Below, in pieces: positions 56,219 to 64,000 of a stretch of DNA of 64,000 nucleotides. Origin of the DNA: Spirochaetota bacterium (GTDB lineage: Bacteria; Spirochaetota; UBA4802; JAGODF01); NCBI GenBank assembly GCA_029974015.1, contig JARKUF010000041.1:1-64000 (forward strand), written 5' to 3'. Every line of letters starts with the position of its first letter. Positions within the stretch are counted from its first letter, which is position 1. The notes below the pieces were generated by a model. That model saw nothing but the letters and a program-made list of their open reading frames with translations. It was not told the DNA's origin and ran no database searches. The translations under genes and the position numbers were made by a program.

Positions 56219-56288
56219 AGACAAACTTAATACTCAGGTTTCCCCGCCCGCCCTCGGCGGGCGGGGAAACACAATTTCTTGGGTTTGC
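56219..56288 (+). repeat. dispersed palindromic repeat, copy 8
   Basis: Left flank AGACAAACTTAATACTCAG, a perfect 15-bp stem GTTTCCCCGCCCGCC/GGCGGGCGGGGAAAC (56238-56252 and 56256-56270) with a CTC loop, then ACAATTTCTTGGGTTTGCC. It is the first of a tandem pair in the apt leader region. Confidence 0.8.
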
Positions 56289-56298
56289 CTGCCGACAC

Positions 56299-56363
56299 AC
56301 TTGACACTTGGACTTTCCCGCACGCCCTCGGCGGGCGGGGAAACACAATTTTTAAAGATTGCC
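56299..56363 (+). repeat. dispersed palindromic repeat, copy 9
   Basis: The second of the tandem pair: CACTTGGACTTTCCCGCACGCC, CTC, GGCGGGCGGGGAAACAC, then the flank AATTTTTAAAGATTGCC. One arm has a CCCGCACG mismatch. It ends about 108 bp from the convergent HD gene's stop. Confidence 0.75.
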
Positions 56364-56470
56364 GCATGCTATTGAAATAAGGCATGGCTGTCAATTCAAA
56401 ATATTCCCCTCCCGCCCCGGGGGTTGTCCCGCAAAAAAACCGACCATGGGACGATATCCCAGGCCCCGCA

Positions 56471-57388
56471 TCAATGGTGGCTGTGCTCCTGCCCCTCGAT
56501 CCAGGGCCCTCGCTTCAGCTTGTGGCGGAAGTTGGTGGTATCGTCCTCGATGATTTTGTGGAGGTAGGCGATATGCCTGTGAATGGCGTCCATGTACAGG
56601 TTCTCGTCGATGCCGTGCCGGTCCCGGAAATGACGTCGCGCCACCTCGAAGACCGCCTGGTACGGTCCCTTCAGCCGCGCCAGGGTGATCTCGTAGAAAT
56701 CCACGGTCTTGCGGAGAATGTCGAATTCCGTATTGAATCCGGGAATTCCCGCCTCGCGGAACTCGTTGTAAAGGAAGATGAGCTTCTCAAGATAGGCCCG
56801 GTCGGACATCTGGCCCAGGAGGTCCGCCGTCCCCATGAGGCAGCCAGCATACCGCTCGTCCTCAGAGGAGAAGGCTATGGTGTCCAGATCGACGCTCAGG
56901 CCCGTGCATCTGATAAGCCGCTCAACCGTTTGGGCCTCTCCCTCCTCCAGGCCCAGGGCCTTGCGGTTTTTGCGTAGGAAGGTCACACTCCGTTCGACGT
57001 GGTTGGTCGTGTACTTGGCGCCGGTGCCGTCGGTGTCCCATGATTCCTGGATATATCCGGTATCGTGGAGGAGCGCCGCAATGAAGAGACAGACGGCCAG
57101 GTCGGTTTCGAAGGGCCCCCTTTCCCGGGCGCCGCCATCGGCCAGACGCGCTACGGCAAGGAGCGCGTCCACGGTATGGGCGAAATCATGGTATTCGGTA
57201 TTGCAGGCCCGGTATCCCCGCAAGCGCCCTTCGAAGAGCTTTTGTATCAGGCCGAAGTTCTTTTTTACAGGGGCAAATTTTTTTGTTGGGTGGAATATCG
57301 AAAAGAGCATCTTCACTTCATCGAGGGCCGCCCCGAAGCGGCGGGTATCCAGCAGGCTCGCCAACTGGACAGAGCGTGAATCATTCAT
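56471..57388 (-). CDS. HD-domain protein resembling cyclic-nucleotide phosphodiesterases
   Basis: A 305-residue cytoplasmic HD-fold metal phosphohydrolase. CNTEYHDFAHTVDALLA and FIAALLHDTGY provide the first His and the HD pair, and a later MGTADLLGQMSDRAY adds an Asp. The spacing Tyr-His-x3-His...His-Asp...Asp recalls class I eukaryotic cyclic nucleotide phosphodiesterases (YHNxxHxxDV), but the HD-x2-H is HDTGY here. Substrate unknown. GGAGG is 5 nt before the second of two adjacent ATGs (57388); the first, at 57391, is too close. It lies 218 bp from the sugar transporter gene. Confidence 0.8.
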   Translation of the reverse strand: MNDSRSVQLASLLDTRRFGAALDEVKMLFSIFHPTKKFAPVKKNFGLIQKLFEGRLRGYRACNTEYHDFAHTVDALLAVARLADGGARERGPFETDLAVCLFIAALLHDTGYIQESWDTDGTGAKYTTNHVERSVTFLRKNRKALGLEEGEAQTVERLIRCTGLSVDLDTIAFSSEDERYAGCLMGTADLLGQMSDRAYLEKLIFLYNEFREAGIPGFNTEFDILRKTVDFYEITLARLKGPYQAVFEVARRHFRDRHGIDENLYMDAIHRHIAYLHKIIEDDTTNFRHKLKRGPWIEGQEHSHH

Positions 57389-57606
57389 CATAACCTCCTC
57401 GCACGGCAGGGCATAGCGGCCTCTGTATATGGCAACGGAAAACACATGCGGCCGCGGTTTTATCACGGCGTCCCTTCCCCGACCCGCGCACTTCGGCGCC
57501 CGGAAACGGATGTTCTGAATACTATAAACTATGTGTGTTACATTATGCACCTAAGCCCTAAAAGTGCAATAAAAAAACCGCCGGGACGGTCAATTTACAA
57601 TCACCT

Positions 57607-58866
57607 TTACCGGTCCAATTTTCCCAAACGATGCCCCGCCGCGGCGTAATAGAAGATATAAAGGTAGCAGGGAATGAGGACCCAGTAGGCGGACCGGTTA
57701 CCCATGATATCGGCGAAATAGCCGTAGACCAGGGGAAGAAGAGCCCCTCCCAATATCCCCATAATGAGAAAAGCCGAACCAAGTTTTGTAAAACGCCCCA
57801 GCCCCTCGATGGCCAGGGGCCAGATTGCGGGCCACATTATGGAGTTGGCGAAACCTAAAAGGGCAATAAAAAGGACAGACAAAAATCCCCCGGTGAAAAG
57901 GGCCAGGAGTGAAAAGATGATGCCGAGGATGGAGAAGTACACAAGGGCCCGGTCCTGGCTAATAAACCGGGGTATGCTCACGATCCCAACGATGTATCCC
58001 GCCACCATGGCCCCCAGAGTGAGCGAAGAGAAAAATTTTGCGTTTCCCATCTTGAAGCCGAGCCACTGGCCGTAGAGAATCTGGGTGTCCACGGCAATCA
58101 CCTCCGCTCCCACGTAAAGAAAGATGGCAAGGACGCCGAGGAAGAGGTACGGAAAACGGAAGATGGAGTTGCCTCCTCCATCAAGGGCCGCGCCGTCCTC
58201 CTCTTCCGCTTCCGGGAGGGGCGAAAGCCGCACCGCAAGGGCGAGGCCCGCCAAAACCAGGGCCATGACTGCATAGGGGGCGATGACCCGCGATGCCAGG
58301 GCCGAAAGCTCGGCCTCCCGGGCCTCAGGCCCCATCGCCGCAAGGTTCGCCGTTATGCCGTCAATATTGTGGAGGACAATACCTCCCAGGACCAGAGGGC
58401 TAATTATCCCGGCTACCTTATTGCAAATTCCCATTATGCTGATCCGCTTCGCAGCGCTCTCGATGGGGCCCACGATGGTCACATAGGGGTTCGACGCGGT
58501 CTGAAGCAGGGAAAGGCCCGTCCCCTGTATGAAAAGCCCGGCAAGAAAAAGTCCAAACTGGCGGGTCATCGCCGAAGGGATGAAAATTAGTGCGCCCAGG
58601 GCCATGACGAGGAGCCCCAGGGACATTCCGCTTTTGAAGCCCACCTTCTTGAGTATCCAGGAGGACGGCAGGGCCATGAAAAAATACGATATATAGAATG
58701 CAAAGGCCACGAGGTTCGCCTGTAGATTGCTCTCAAGGCCGCAGGATATCTTGAGATAGGGAATCAGGGTGGCGTTGAGCCATGTCACAAACCCGAAGAT
58801 AAAAAAGAGCGCGCCGATTATAGAAATGGAGGTCACGTAAGATTTCCGGCCTGCTTTCCCTGCCAT
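57607..58866 (-). CDS. FucP-family sugar MFS transporter
   Basis: A 419-residue major facilitator with 12 predicted helices, resembling the fucose/glucose-galactose family (FucP/GluP). Family marks are FGFVTWLNATLIPYLK (helix 1), LIFIPSAMTRQFGLF, QTASNPYVTIVGP in the cytoplasmic region and ANSIMWPAIWPLAIEGLG in the second half. It should import a monosaccharide with a proton. The ATG at 58866 is used; a TTG ten codons upstream lacks a ribosome site. Confidence 0.9.
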   Translation of the reverse strand: MAGKAGRKSYVTSISIIGALFFIFGFVTWLNATLIPYLKISCGLESNLQANLVAFAFYISYFFMALPSSWILKKVGFKSGMSLGLLVMALGALIFIPSAMTRQFGLFLAGLFIQGTGLSLLQTASNPYVTIVGPIESAAKRISIMGICNKVAGIISPLVLGGIVLHNIDGITANLAAMGPEAREAELSALASRVIAPYAVMALVLAGLALAVRLSPLPEAEEEDGAALDGGGNSIFRFPYLFLGVLAIFLYVGAEVIAVDTQILYGQWLGFKMGNAKFFSSLTLGAMVAGYIVGIVSIPRFISQDRALVYFSILGIIFSLLALFTGGFLSVLFIALLGFANSIMWPAIWPLAIEGLGRFTKLGSAFLIMGILGGALLPLVYGYFADIMGNRSAYWVLIPCYLYIFYYAAAGHRLGKLDR

Positions 58867-59038
58867 TGCCGCTACCGTCCTTTCATGATGTTCCAACCCG
58901 ATTTAAGGAGGCGAAATACCGATACAGCCTGTTATTTCTGGAAAAAAATTACAATCCATAAATGCCCCGGCCGCGCTGAGGCGAAGAAGGGCCGCGAGCA
59001 TATTGCCCGGCAGGATTGCACCGCAAATTTTGCGAGAT

Positions 59039-59078
59039 AAGAAAACAGGCGACGAGAATATTCGCCGCCTGTTTTCTT
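59039..59078. terminator. bidirectional-looking terminator hairpin
   Basis: A perfect 13-bp stem AAGAAAACAGGCG/CGCCTGTTTTCTT with a 14-nt loop; both sides begin or end with A/T stretches. It lies 26 bp past the stop of the disrupted gene to its right and most likely terminates its leftward transcript. Confidence 0.65.
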
Positions 59079-59104
59079 GAAAACCTTCATGGGTCCGAGA
59101 TGAC

Positions 59105-60295
59105 TTAAAAAGCAAGAGGAACACTGAGCATTAAGTCATGATTCCATCTGTCCCGCAATAAAGGAGGAAAAGCCTGCCACACAAATTCAAAGGTAAAGAA
59201 AACCCTGAGGCCTGTGCTTAATCTGAACCCGATATCTTTTTCAGGCCTTATCTGCTGAACAAGTCCCGCTGAGAACCTGTAGTCAATACATAAACCGATG
59301 TTGTAGACATACCCCGCTGGAAAAAATTTTATTTCCTGATAAAATTGAAGCCTGTCGTCAAAATTGCTCATCACACCTGCTGAAAGAACACGGTGGGTCA
59401 TGATACAGTCTAATGAAGCGCCAAGGGCCCAGGTGTCAGGGTCAGTTGAGGAGTAAATGTACATGGGCGCCACTGTGAACCCGAAGCTGTTATAGTAATT
59501 CACGTCATAAGATATGCCAAGGGAATCAGCCGGTATAGACGTGAATGTTTTTTCAAGGACTGTAAACCCGGCCGTCTTCTCCTTAACCTCAAGCTGAATG
59601 TTTGAATGGAAATTCCTCAGGGGAAACCCTTCACTATCAGCATCAGGATATTATATCCTGACAGTTATGCTGTCTGTTCCGCCGCCGAAACTTTTTATTG
59701 GATAGATCAGATATGAATAACTTTTCAGCGAACCGATTTTGTCTTTGAAAAAATTGAGGAACCTTGAGGCTGACGCTGCTGACAGCCCCCCATCCCGCCT
59801 TGAATAGCTGAAGGACTGAATATATGACGCTTCAATATCCGCGGTTTTTCCGGGCTGAAGGTTTACTGTGAAGACAGCCCCTGACAGCGTCCCGGGAAGA
59901 TTCGGCATTTTCGGGTCTGATAGACCTTTTTTTGACACAGCGGTGAATTCACGGGGCATGCCGTTAACCAGCAGCCTGAAGGTATCGTGTCCCTCTGCTG
60001 TTGGTACCTTTGACCGGTCTGAGATAATAAAAAAGAATGAATCGCTGAACTTTGTATCAGCTTCATTTTTTATTCTGTAGTTTACCTTTACGGCGGCGTT
60101 CAGTGATGATTTATCAATTTCATATGATATTGTCTCAGCAACAACCCTCAGCCTGTTTGGAGCGCTGATAAGAATGCCGCCGGCAGGGTCATGAGGAGAT
60201 TCTATAACGCCGATATTTGCCCGCAGGCCCGGGAATGGGAAGGCCGCTGAGACAATAAACGCGGCCAGAGAAAAAATTATATAGCCCGGTCTCAT
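59105..60295 (-). pseudogene. surface/outer-membrane protein gene interrupted by an in-frame stop
   Basis: Read as one frame, 59105-60295 encodes about 396 residues but has a TAA at 59651-59653. The first part has a signal peptide (RPGYIIFSLAAFIVSAAFPF) and DUF4424-like folds (SSLNAAVKVNYRIKNEADTK). After the stop, the same frame continues without interruption as YPDADSEGFPLRNFH and onward, through a segment rich in strands, to the end SVPLAF. The continuation matches codon and strand style of the first half. The true ATG at 60293-60295 follows AGGAG. Family not recognised in full. It may be a nonsense mutation or a sequencing error. Confidence 0.7.
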
Positions 60296-60381
60296 ACGGG
60301 ACACTCCTGCGCTGAGCGTATTATCTTTACTACTACAGCCAGTTGTTTCATAACCCCCTGTATGAGGGATTTAGATTAACT

Positions 60382-60454
60382 TAAGGTCAGTCACAAAACC
60401 GGGTTTATCCACCCGCCTTTGGCAGGCAGTAAATCCTGATTATTAGAGGTTACC
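60382..60454 (+). repeat. dispersed palindromic repeat, copy 10
   Basis: AAGGTCAGTCACAAAACCGG (the same left flank as copy 5), a degenerate stem GGTTTATCCACCCGCC/TTT/GGCAGGCAGTAAATCC, and the right flank GATTATTAGAGGTTACC. It lies in the 438-bp gap 60302-60739; I see no other feature in the rest of that gap. Confidence 0.7.
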
Positions 60455-60739
60455 TGTACTTTATTGTTATAAGAAAGTCAACAAAAATATTTCCCTCTCA
60501 TACGGCCCCACACCTGCCCGGCGTTATAGCCGAATATTTTTTGTCTGCCTTTATCCCACTTTTTGACTGAACGTGGGACTCTCCCCGGTATCCAGGCACC
60601 CTTTAAACCGCGGTGTCTATGAATGGCTCAAGGGCGCGGGGTGCCTTCTATACAGGAAAAGTATCGCTCAGCGCCTGAAGCAGCAGTGGGCCTCACAAAT
60701 GTGTTCCCGCGGACTTTCAGGTCCAACTGGACCGATCGA

Positions 60740-61505
60740 TCAGAACGAGTACAGCACCGTCGCGGTGATTCCGTAGAAGAGGTCGCGGGGATCATCATCC
60801 ATTTTTAAATATTGAACGCGCCCCCCGATTATTAGCGTGGACCTCAATGATTCAAAATACCATCCTAAACCAGCCATGCAGTTATAACCAATAAAACTTC
60901 GATCTTCTTTCATCACTTCTTTATCGTATGACGGAATGGTCCTTACATCGGTTTGTGTGGTTTTCCCCTTCATGTAGATCCCGGAAAAAGAGGCGGAAAA
61001 AAACAACATTTCCACGATGGGCCGCGAATAACTGAATCCCAGTGCGGGACCTAAAGCCTGGCCTAACACATCATTTTCAAGGTAAAAAAAGTATGCGCCT
61101 GAACTGGTTAAAACATCGAAGGACCCCGTTCCTTCCCAGCGGAAATACTTCAGCCCGAGAAAAACAGTCCAGCCTGAACCTATCCGGTAATTTGCGGTCA
61201 GGTCGCTGTCGTACCGTCTGAATTTCATGTAGTTATGCGCGGTGAATGTTTCAGCGGGGTTCTTTACAGTGTAGCTGGATTCCAGTGTGTAGTGCTGGCT
61301 CAAGAGGAGAACGAGGCCCAGACTCAGCCTTTCAGAAAGCTTCATGTTCAGGACGGGACCAGCCATGAAATGTGGATTTGTTGTGAAACTGTCGTTATAC
61401 GCGGGGCTGTTGTTATCGGGATCTGCGGCGGTGATATAATTCCCTTCGCCCCTGAGCATGTCCTCCAGCGACGGGGACCACCAGGATGCCGCGAACTGAT
61501 TTCAT
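60740..61505 (-). pseudogene. outer-membrane protein gene with a frameshift near its start
   Basis: Translation should begin at the ATG 61503-61505, which has GGAGG 6 nt upstream and the promoter at 61543-61571. That frame ends after about 31 codons. The body of a strand-rich protein (QFAASWWSPSLEDMLRGEGN, then barrel-like repeats ending YGITATVLYSF) is open in the +1 frame from about 61498 to 60740. The barrel-like sequence and terminal Phe indicate an outer-membrane protein of about 250 residues, without a clear signal peptide in either frame. Family not recognised. Confidence 0.6.
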
Positions 61506-61542
61506 GGTGTGCCTCCAACATTGACCGTTGTTACATGGTTAT

Positions 61543-61571
61543 ATGATAACAGAGGTTCGTTTCCAAGGCAA
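61543..61571 (-). promoter_or_regulatory. promoter of the frameshifted outer-membrane gene
   Basis: On the minus strand TTGCCT (61566-61571), 17 bp, TATCAT (61543-61548), 38 bp before the ATG. Confidence 0.5.
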
Positions 61572-61882
61572 AAATTAATCGGTGTTGACAATTATTATCA
61601 AGAAAAAGCCGCCATCCAGGAGGGCATTCCCTCCCGACATAAGGCATATTCTCGGAAACGCCTCAAGGGAAAAACCTCCCCTTTCGTGAAAAAAGCCCCA
61701 TGACAGAGGCACGTAAAATTTAATTCCGTCTTTGAAGATATAGAGCAGTTGATAACAGAGCAGCGAAGATGTCTTGACAGGAGAACCAGTTGGGGGTAAG
61801 AATAAACAACCGCTGTGAAATTTCAACTAAAAGCGGGACAATTTCCCGCATCGGGCGGATTAGACCGGAACCGAAAAACCTG
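61572..61882. other. intergenic, no feature recognised
   Basis: No coding frame with a ribosome site, RNA gene or repeat could be supported here. It is part of the longer intergenic stretch between divergent genes. Confidence 0.5.
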
Positions 61883-61911
61883 TTTACTGGGCCGCTGCCC
61901 CGGGGTATAAT
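61883..61911 (+). promoter_or_regulatory. promoter of the hybrid kinase at the right edge
   Basis: TTTACT (61883-61888), 17 bp and a perfect TATAAT (61906-61911), 80 bp before the kinase ATG. Confidence 0.55.
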
Positions 61912-61991
61912 AAAACTGTCGGGCCAGCCAGAGCCGATGTATTACAGCAGACGGGCGAGCGCCGTGAATGCCGGGTGAGTGGAGAAATACG

Positions 61992-64000
61992 ATGAACAGA
62001 TTTACCACCCAGTTTCTGAAACATTACCCGGAAACCGGGTATACCCTGCGTCTGAAGGCCAGGTTTCTGCTTTACATGTGCCTGGCCCTTCTCATCTTTC
62101 TGCCCGCCACCATAACATCAACGGCAATCATAAGCCTCAGCAACCCCCGGATCGGCTACCGGCTTAACATGCAGGTCATACTCACGGACACTGTCGGCTT
62201 CGTGATACTGCTAATTGTCGTCTATGTTCTATACAGGGGTTTTTTCTCAATTGCCGCGCACCTCTTTATCAATTTCGCCTTTCTCATCGTATGGGTTATC
62301 ATCGCCATTGACCCGCAAAACTCGCTCCAGAGGCTGGATACCATAGCCTTCCAGCTCGCCCTGCTGAGCCTGATACCACTGGTGATAATCAAAAACAAGA
62401 GCGCCGCCGTCTTTTACACCGCGCTGAACATCGCGGCGCTTCTCGCGTTCGTCATTTTTTTAGGCGATTCCCTGGGGATCAGCCGGAACGAGATCTGGGA
62501 ATATTATTATGACAACATGTTCGCCATGATCATCATCGGGATAGCCTCGTATAACATTTTTTCAATCCAGAAGGACGCGCTCGATCGCGCCATGTCGGAT
62601 ATCGCTGCGCTTGAGAAAAAAGAAGCGGACCTGCAGGCCAGCGAGGAGCGATACCGCGCTGTAGTTGAAGACCAGACCGAAATGATCGTCCGGTTCACTC
62701 CCGCGGGGACCATCACCTTCGTCAACAACGCGCTGAAGCGCTTTTTCCTCGCCAACCAGGGATTCGCGGGAGATTACATCGGCGCCAGCATCAATGATTT
62801 CATAAAAATACGCGTCGAGGACGTGGTCAGGCGCTACCTCCCGAGGTTTACCGTTGAAAACCCTATCATGGAGATGGAGCATTCCTTTACCGGTGTAGGC
62901 GGTAAAACCTGCTGGACGATCTGGACCGCGCGCGCCCTCTACGACGAAAAAGGCCAGGCGCGGGAATTCCAGGCCGCGGGAAGGGACATCACCGAGAAAA
63001 AAATCGCCGAAGAGGAGAAAGAAAAGCTGGAAGAAAAGCTCCGCCAGTCCCAGAAAATGGAATCCATCGGCAATCTGGCGGGCGGGATAGCCCATGATTT
63101 CAACAACCTGCTTACCGCAATAACCGGCAATATCCAGCTTGCGATCATGGACCTTGACGGCGACAATGCGGCCATACCGCTGCTTGAGGAGGCGGACAGG
63201 GCCGCCGCCAACGCGGCGTCCCTGACGCACCAGCTCCTCGCATTCTCGCGCAAACAGATCATCGAGCCCCGGATCATGGACCTTAACCGGCAAATCGAGA
63301 AGACGTCAAAACTGCTCACCCGGGTGATTGGCGAAAACATCGAACTGAAAATACTGCGGGGAACTCCGGCGGCGACCGTGAACTCGGACCCGATACAGAT
63401 CGAACAGATACTCATCAACCTGGCGGTCAACGCGAGGGACGCGATGCCGGACGGCGGCAAGCTCACCATCGAGACGGCGGATACTGTGCTGGACGAGTTT
63501 TACTGCCGTAAGCACGCAGACGCCCGGCCAGGGCCGCATGTCCTCCTGGCGGTAAGCGATACGGGAACCGGCATGAGTGAAACAGTGAAACAGCGCCTGT
63601 TCGAGCCCTTTTTTACTACAAAGCCCAGGAGCAAGGGCACCGGCATGGGGCTCGCCACCATATACGGCGCGGTCAAGCAGAACAAGGGCAGCATCGAGGT
63701 TTACTCGGTCCCCGGCCAGGGCACGACGTTTAAAATATATTTTCCCAGGGTGGAGGGAACGACGGAACAACGAGAAAGCGCCCCGGACACGGAGGAGCTG
63801 AAACGCGGAATCGAGACCATTCTCATCGTTGAGGATGAGCCGCATGTGCGTGAATTCGCAAGGACCATACTGACGCGCCTTGGCTATGCGGTTCTCGCCT
63901 TCGGCAGCGCCGAGGATGCGCTTGCGCAGCAGCCCGAGGTGCTGCGCGCCGTATCGCTCCTGATGACCGACGTGATACTGCCCGGCATCAACGGCCGCGC
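61992..64000 (+). CDS. membrane PAS hybrid histidine kinase (partial, runs off the window)
   Basis: At least 669 residues without a stop. The N-terminus has about six hydrophobic segments to residue 190 (FLLYMCLALLIFLPATITST, SIAAHLFINFAFLIVWVIIA), then a PAS domain (about 215-340), the phosphoacceptor region KMESIGNLAGGIAHDFNNLL, a HATPase with NLAVNARDAMPDGGKL and GTGMGLATIYGAVKQN, and the start of a receiver with ILIVEDEPHVREFA and LLMTDVILPGINGR (the Asp). This is the FixL/NtrB-like type with a fused receiver. GGAG is 9 nt upstream of the ATG. The rest of the gene lies beyond the right edge. Confidence 0.92.
   Translation, partial: MNRFTTQFLKHYPETGYTLRLKARFLLYMCLALLIFLPATITSTAIISLSNPRIGYRLNMQVILTDTVGFVILLIVVYVLYRGFFSIAAHLFINFAFLIVWVIIAIDPQNSLQRLDTIAFQLALLSLIPLVIIKNKSAAVFYTALNIAALLAFVIFLGDSLGISRNEIWEYYYDNMFAMIIIGIASYNIFSIQKDALDRAMSDIAALEKKEADLQASEERYRAVVEDQTEMIVRFTPAGTITFVNNALKRFFLANQGFAGDYIGASINDFIKIRVEDVVRRYLPRFTVENPIMEMEHSFTGVGGKTCWTIWTARALYDEKGQAREFQAAGRDITEKKIAEEEKEKLEEKLRQSQKMESIGNLAGGIAHDFNNLLTAITGNIQLAIMDLDGDNAAIPLLEEADRAAANAASLTHQLLAFSRKQIIEPRIMDLNRQIEKTSKLLTRVIGENIELKILRGTPAATVNSDPIQIEQILINLAVNARDAMPDGGKLTIETADTVLDEFYCRKHADARPGPHVLLAVSDTGTGMSETVKQRLFEPFFTTKPRSKGTGMGLATIYGAVKQNKGSIEVYSVPGQGTTFKIYFPRVEGTTEQRESAPDTEELKRGIETILIVEDEPHVREFARTILTRLGYAVLAFGSAEDALAQQPEVLRAVSLLMTDVILPGINGR

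Noticed and set aside
56136-56348. N-terminal extension of Apt by 71 residues
   Set aside because: It would translate the tandem palindromic repeats; the ATG at 56133-56135 has a good AGGAG site and standard Apt length.
61575-61978. Small open frames in the intergenic region before the right-edge kinase
   Set aside because: No ribosome-binding sites, no recognisable domains and composition unlike the neighbours.

Overview
This window looks like chromosomal DNA of a Gram-negative, probably anaerobic bacterium, most likely a member of the Spirochaetota or a nearby deep lineage. Three things point there. First, the leftward block rpsB-tsf-pyrH-frr-uppS-cdsA-dxr-rseP, with proS close by, has an order familiar from spirochaetes, although parts of it are shared with many bacteria. 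Second, there are many outer-membrane, TolC and periplasmic proteins together with FapA/DUF342 and bactofilin-type proteins. Third, oxygen defence is of the superoxide reductase/rubrerythrin type. Most of the window is moderately GC-rich. The ends (about 130-760 and 59.1-61.5 kb) are clearly more AT-rich and carry the accessory or decaying material. Taxonomic placement is inference.

Layout. 0-1 kb: an IS21-like terminus and an antitoxin-toxin pair. 0.9-2.5 kb: a bactofilin with a small outer-membrane protein, divergent from a YlbF-like gene. 2.5-5.1 kb: an ECF-type importer whose S, T and A genes are interrupted by a SAM-dependent methyltransferase gene. 5.2-7.2 kb: an RmlD-like reductase and a coupled tatA-fdhE pair. 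7.4-15 kb: a FapA/DUF342 protein, an unrecognised 530-residue protein, FtsH, TilS and an acyl-CoA thioesterase. 15.3-19.3 kb, rightward: a DUF3015 protein, a DUF4105 (Lnb-like) protein, a lipoprotein alpha/beta hydrolase and an exported unknown protein. 19.3-22 kb: a PerR-like regulator leading a metal and oxidative-stress cluster (HMA protein, rubredoxin, superoxide reductase, ferritin, rubrerythrin). 22.3-26.4 kb: a hybrid histidine kinase followed by an HD-GYP response regulator. 26.4-28.4 kb: NikR beside a small membrane protein, then a LysM/LytM protein. 28.4-35.5 kb: a seven-gene TetR-TolC-HlyD-ABC2 exporter operon with a perfect palindromic operator. 35.6-43.8 kb: the housekeeping block from rseP to rpsB and a DUF4321 protein. 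44.2-50.8 kb, rightward: proS, a periplasmic unknown, an M16 peptidase and a Na/phosphate cotransporter. 50.8-58.9 kb, leftward: a multi-PAS kinase, a metallo-beta-lactamase protein, an unknown, apt, an HD phosphohydrolase and a FucP-type sugar transporter. 59-61.5 kb: two disrupted surface-protein genes. From 62 kb: a PAS hybrid kinase cut by the window edge.

The most distinctive non-coding feature is a dispersed palindromic repeat of about 50-75 bp. It has a long GC stem (arms reading roughly TTTTCCCGCCCGCC and GGCGGGCGGGAAAA) and distinct left and right flanks. About ten copies lie between genes across the window. No CRISPR array, tRNA, rRNA or complete insertion sequence was recognised. 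Assignments rest on motif reading by eye; no database search was possible.
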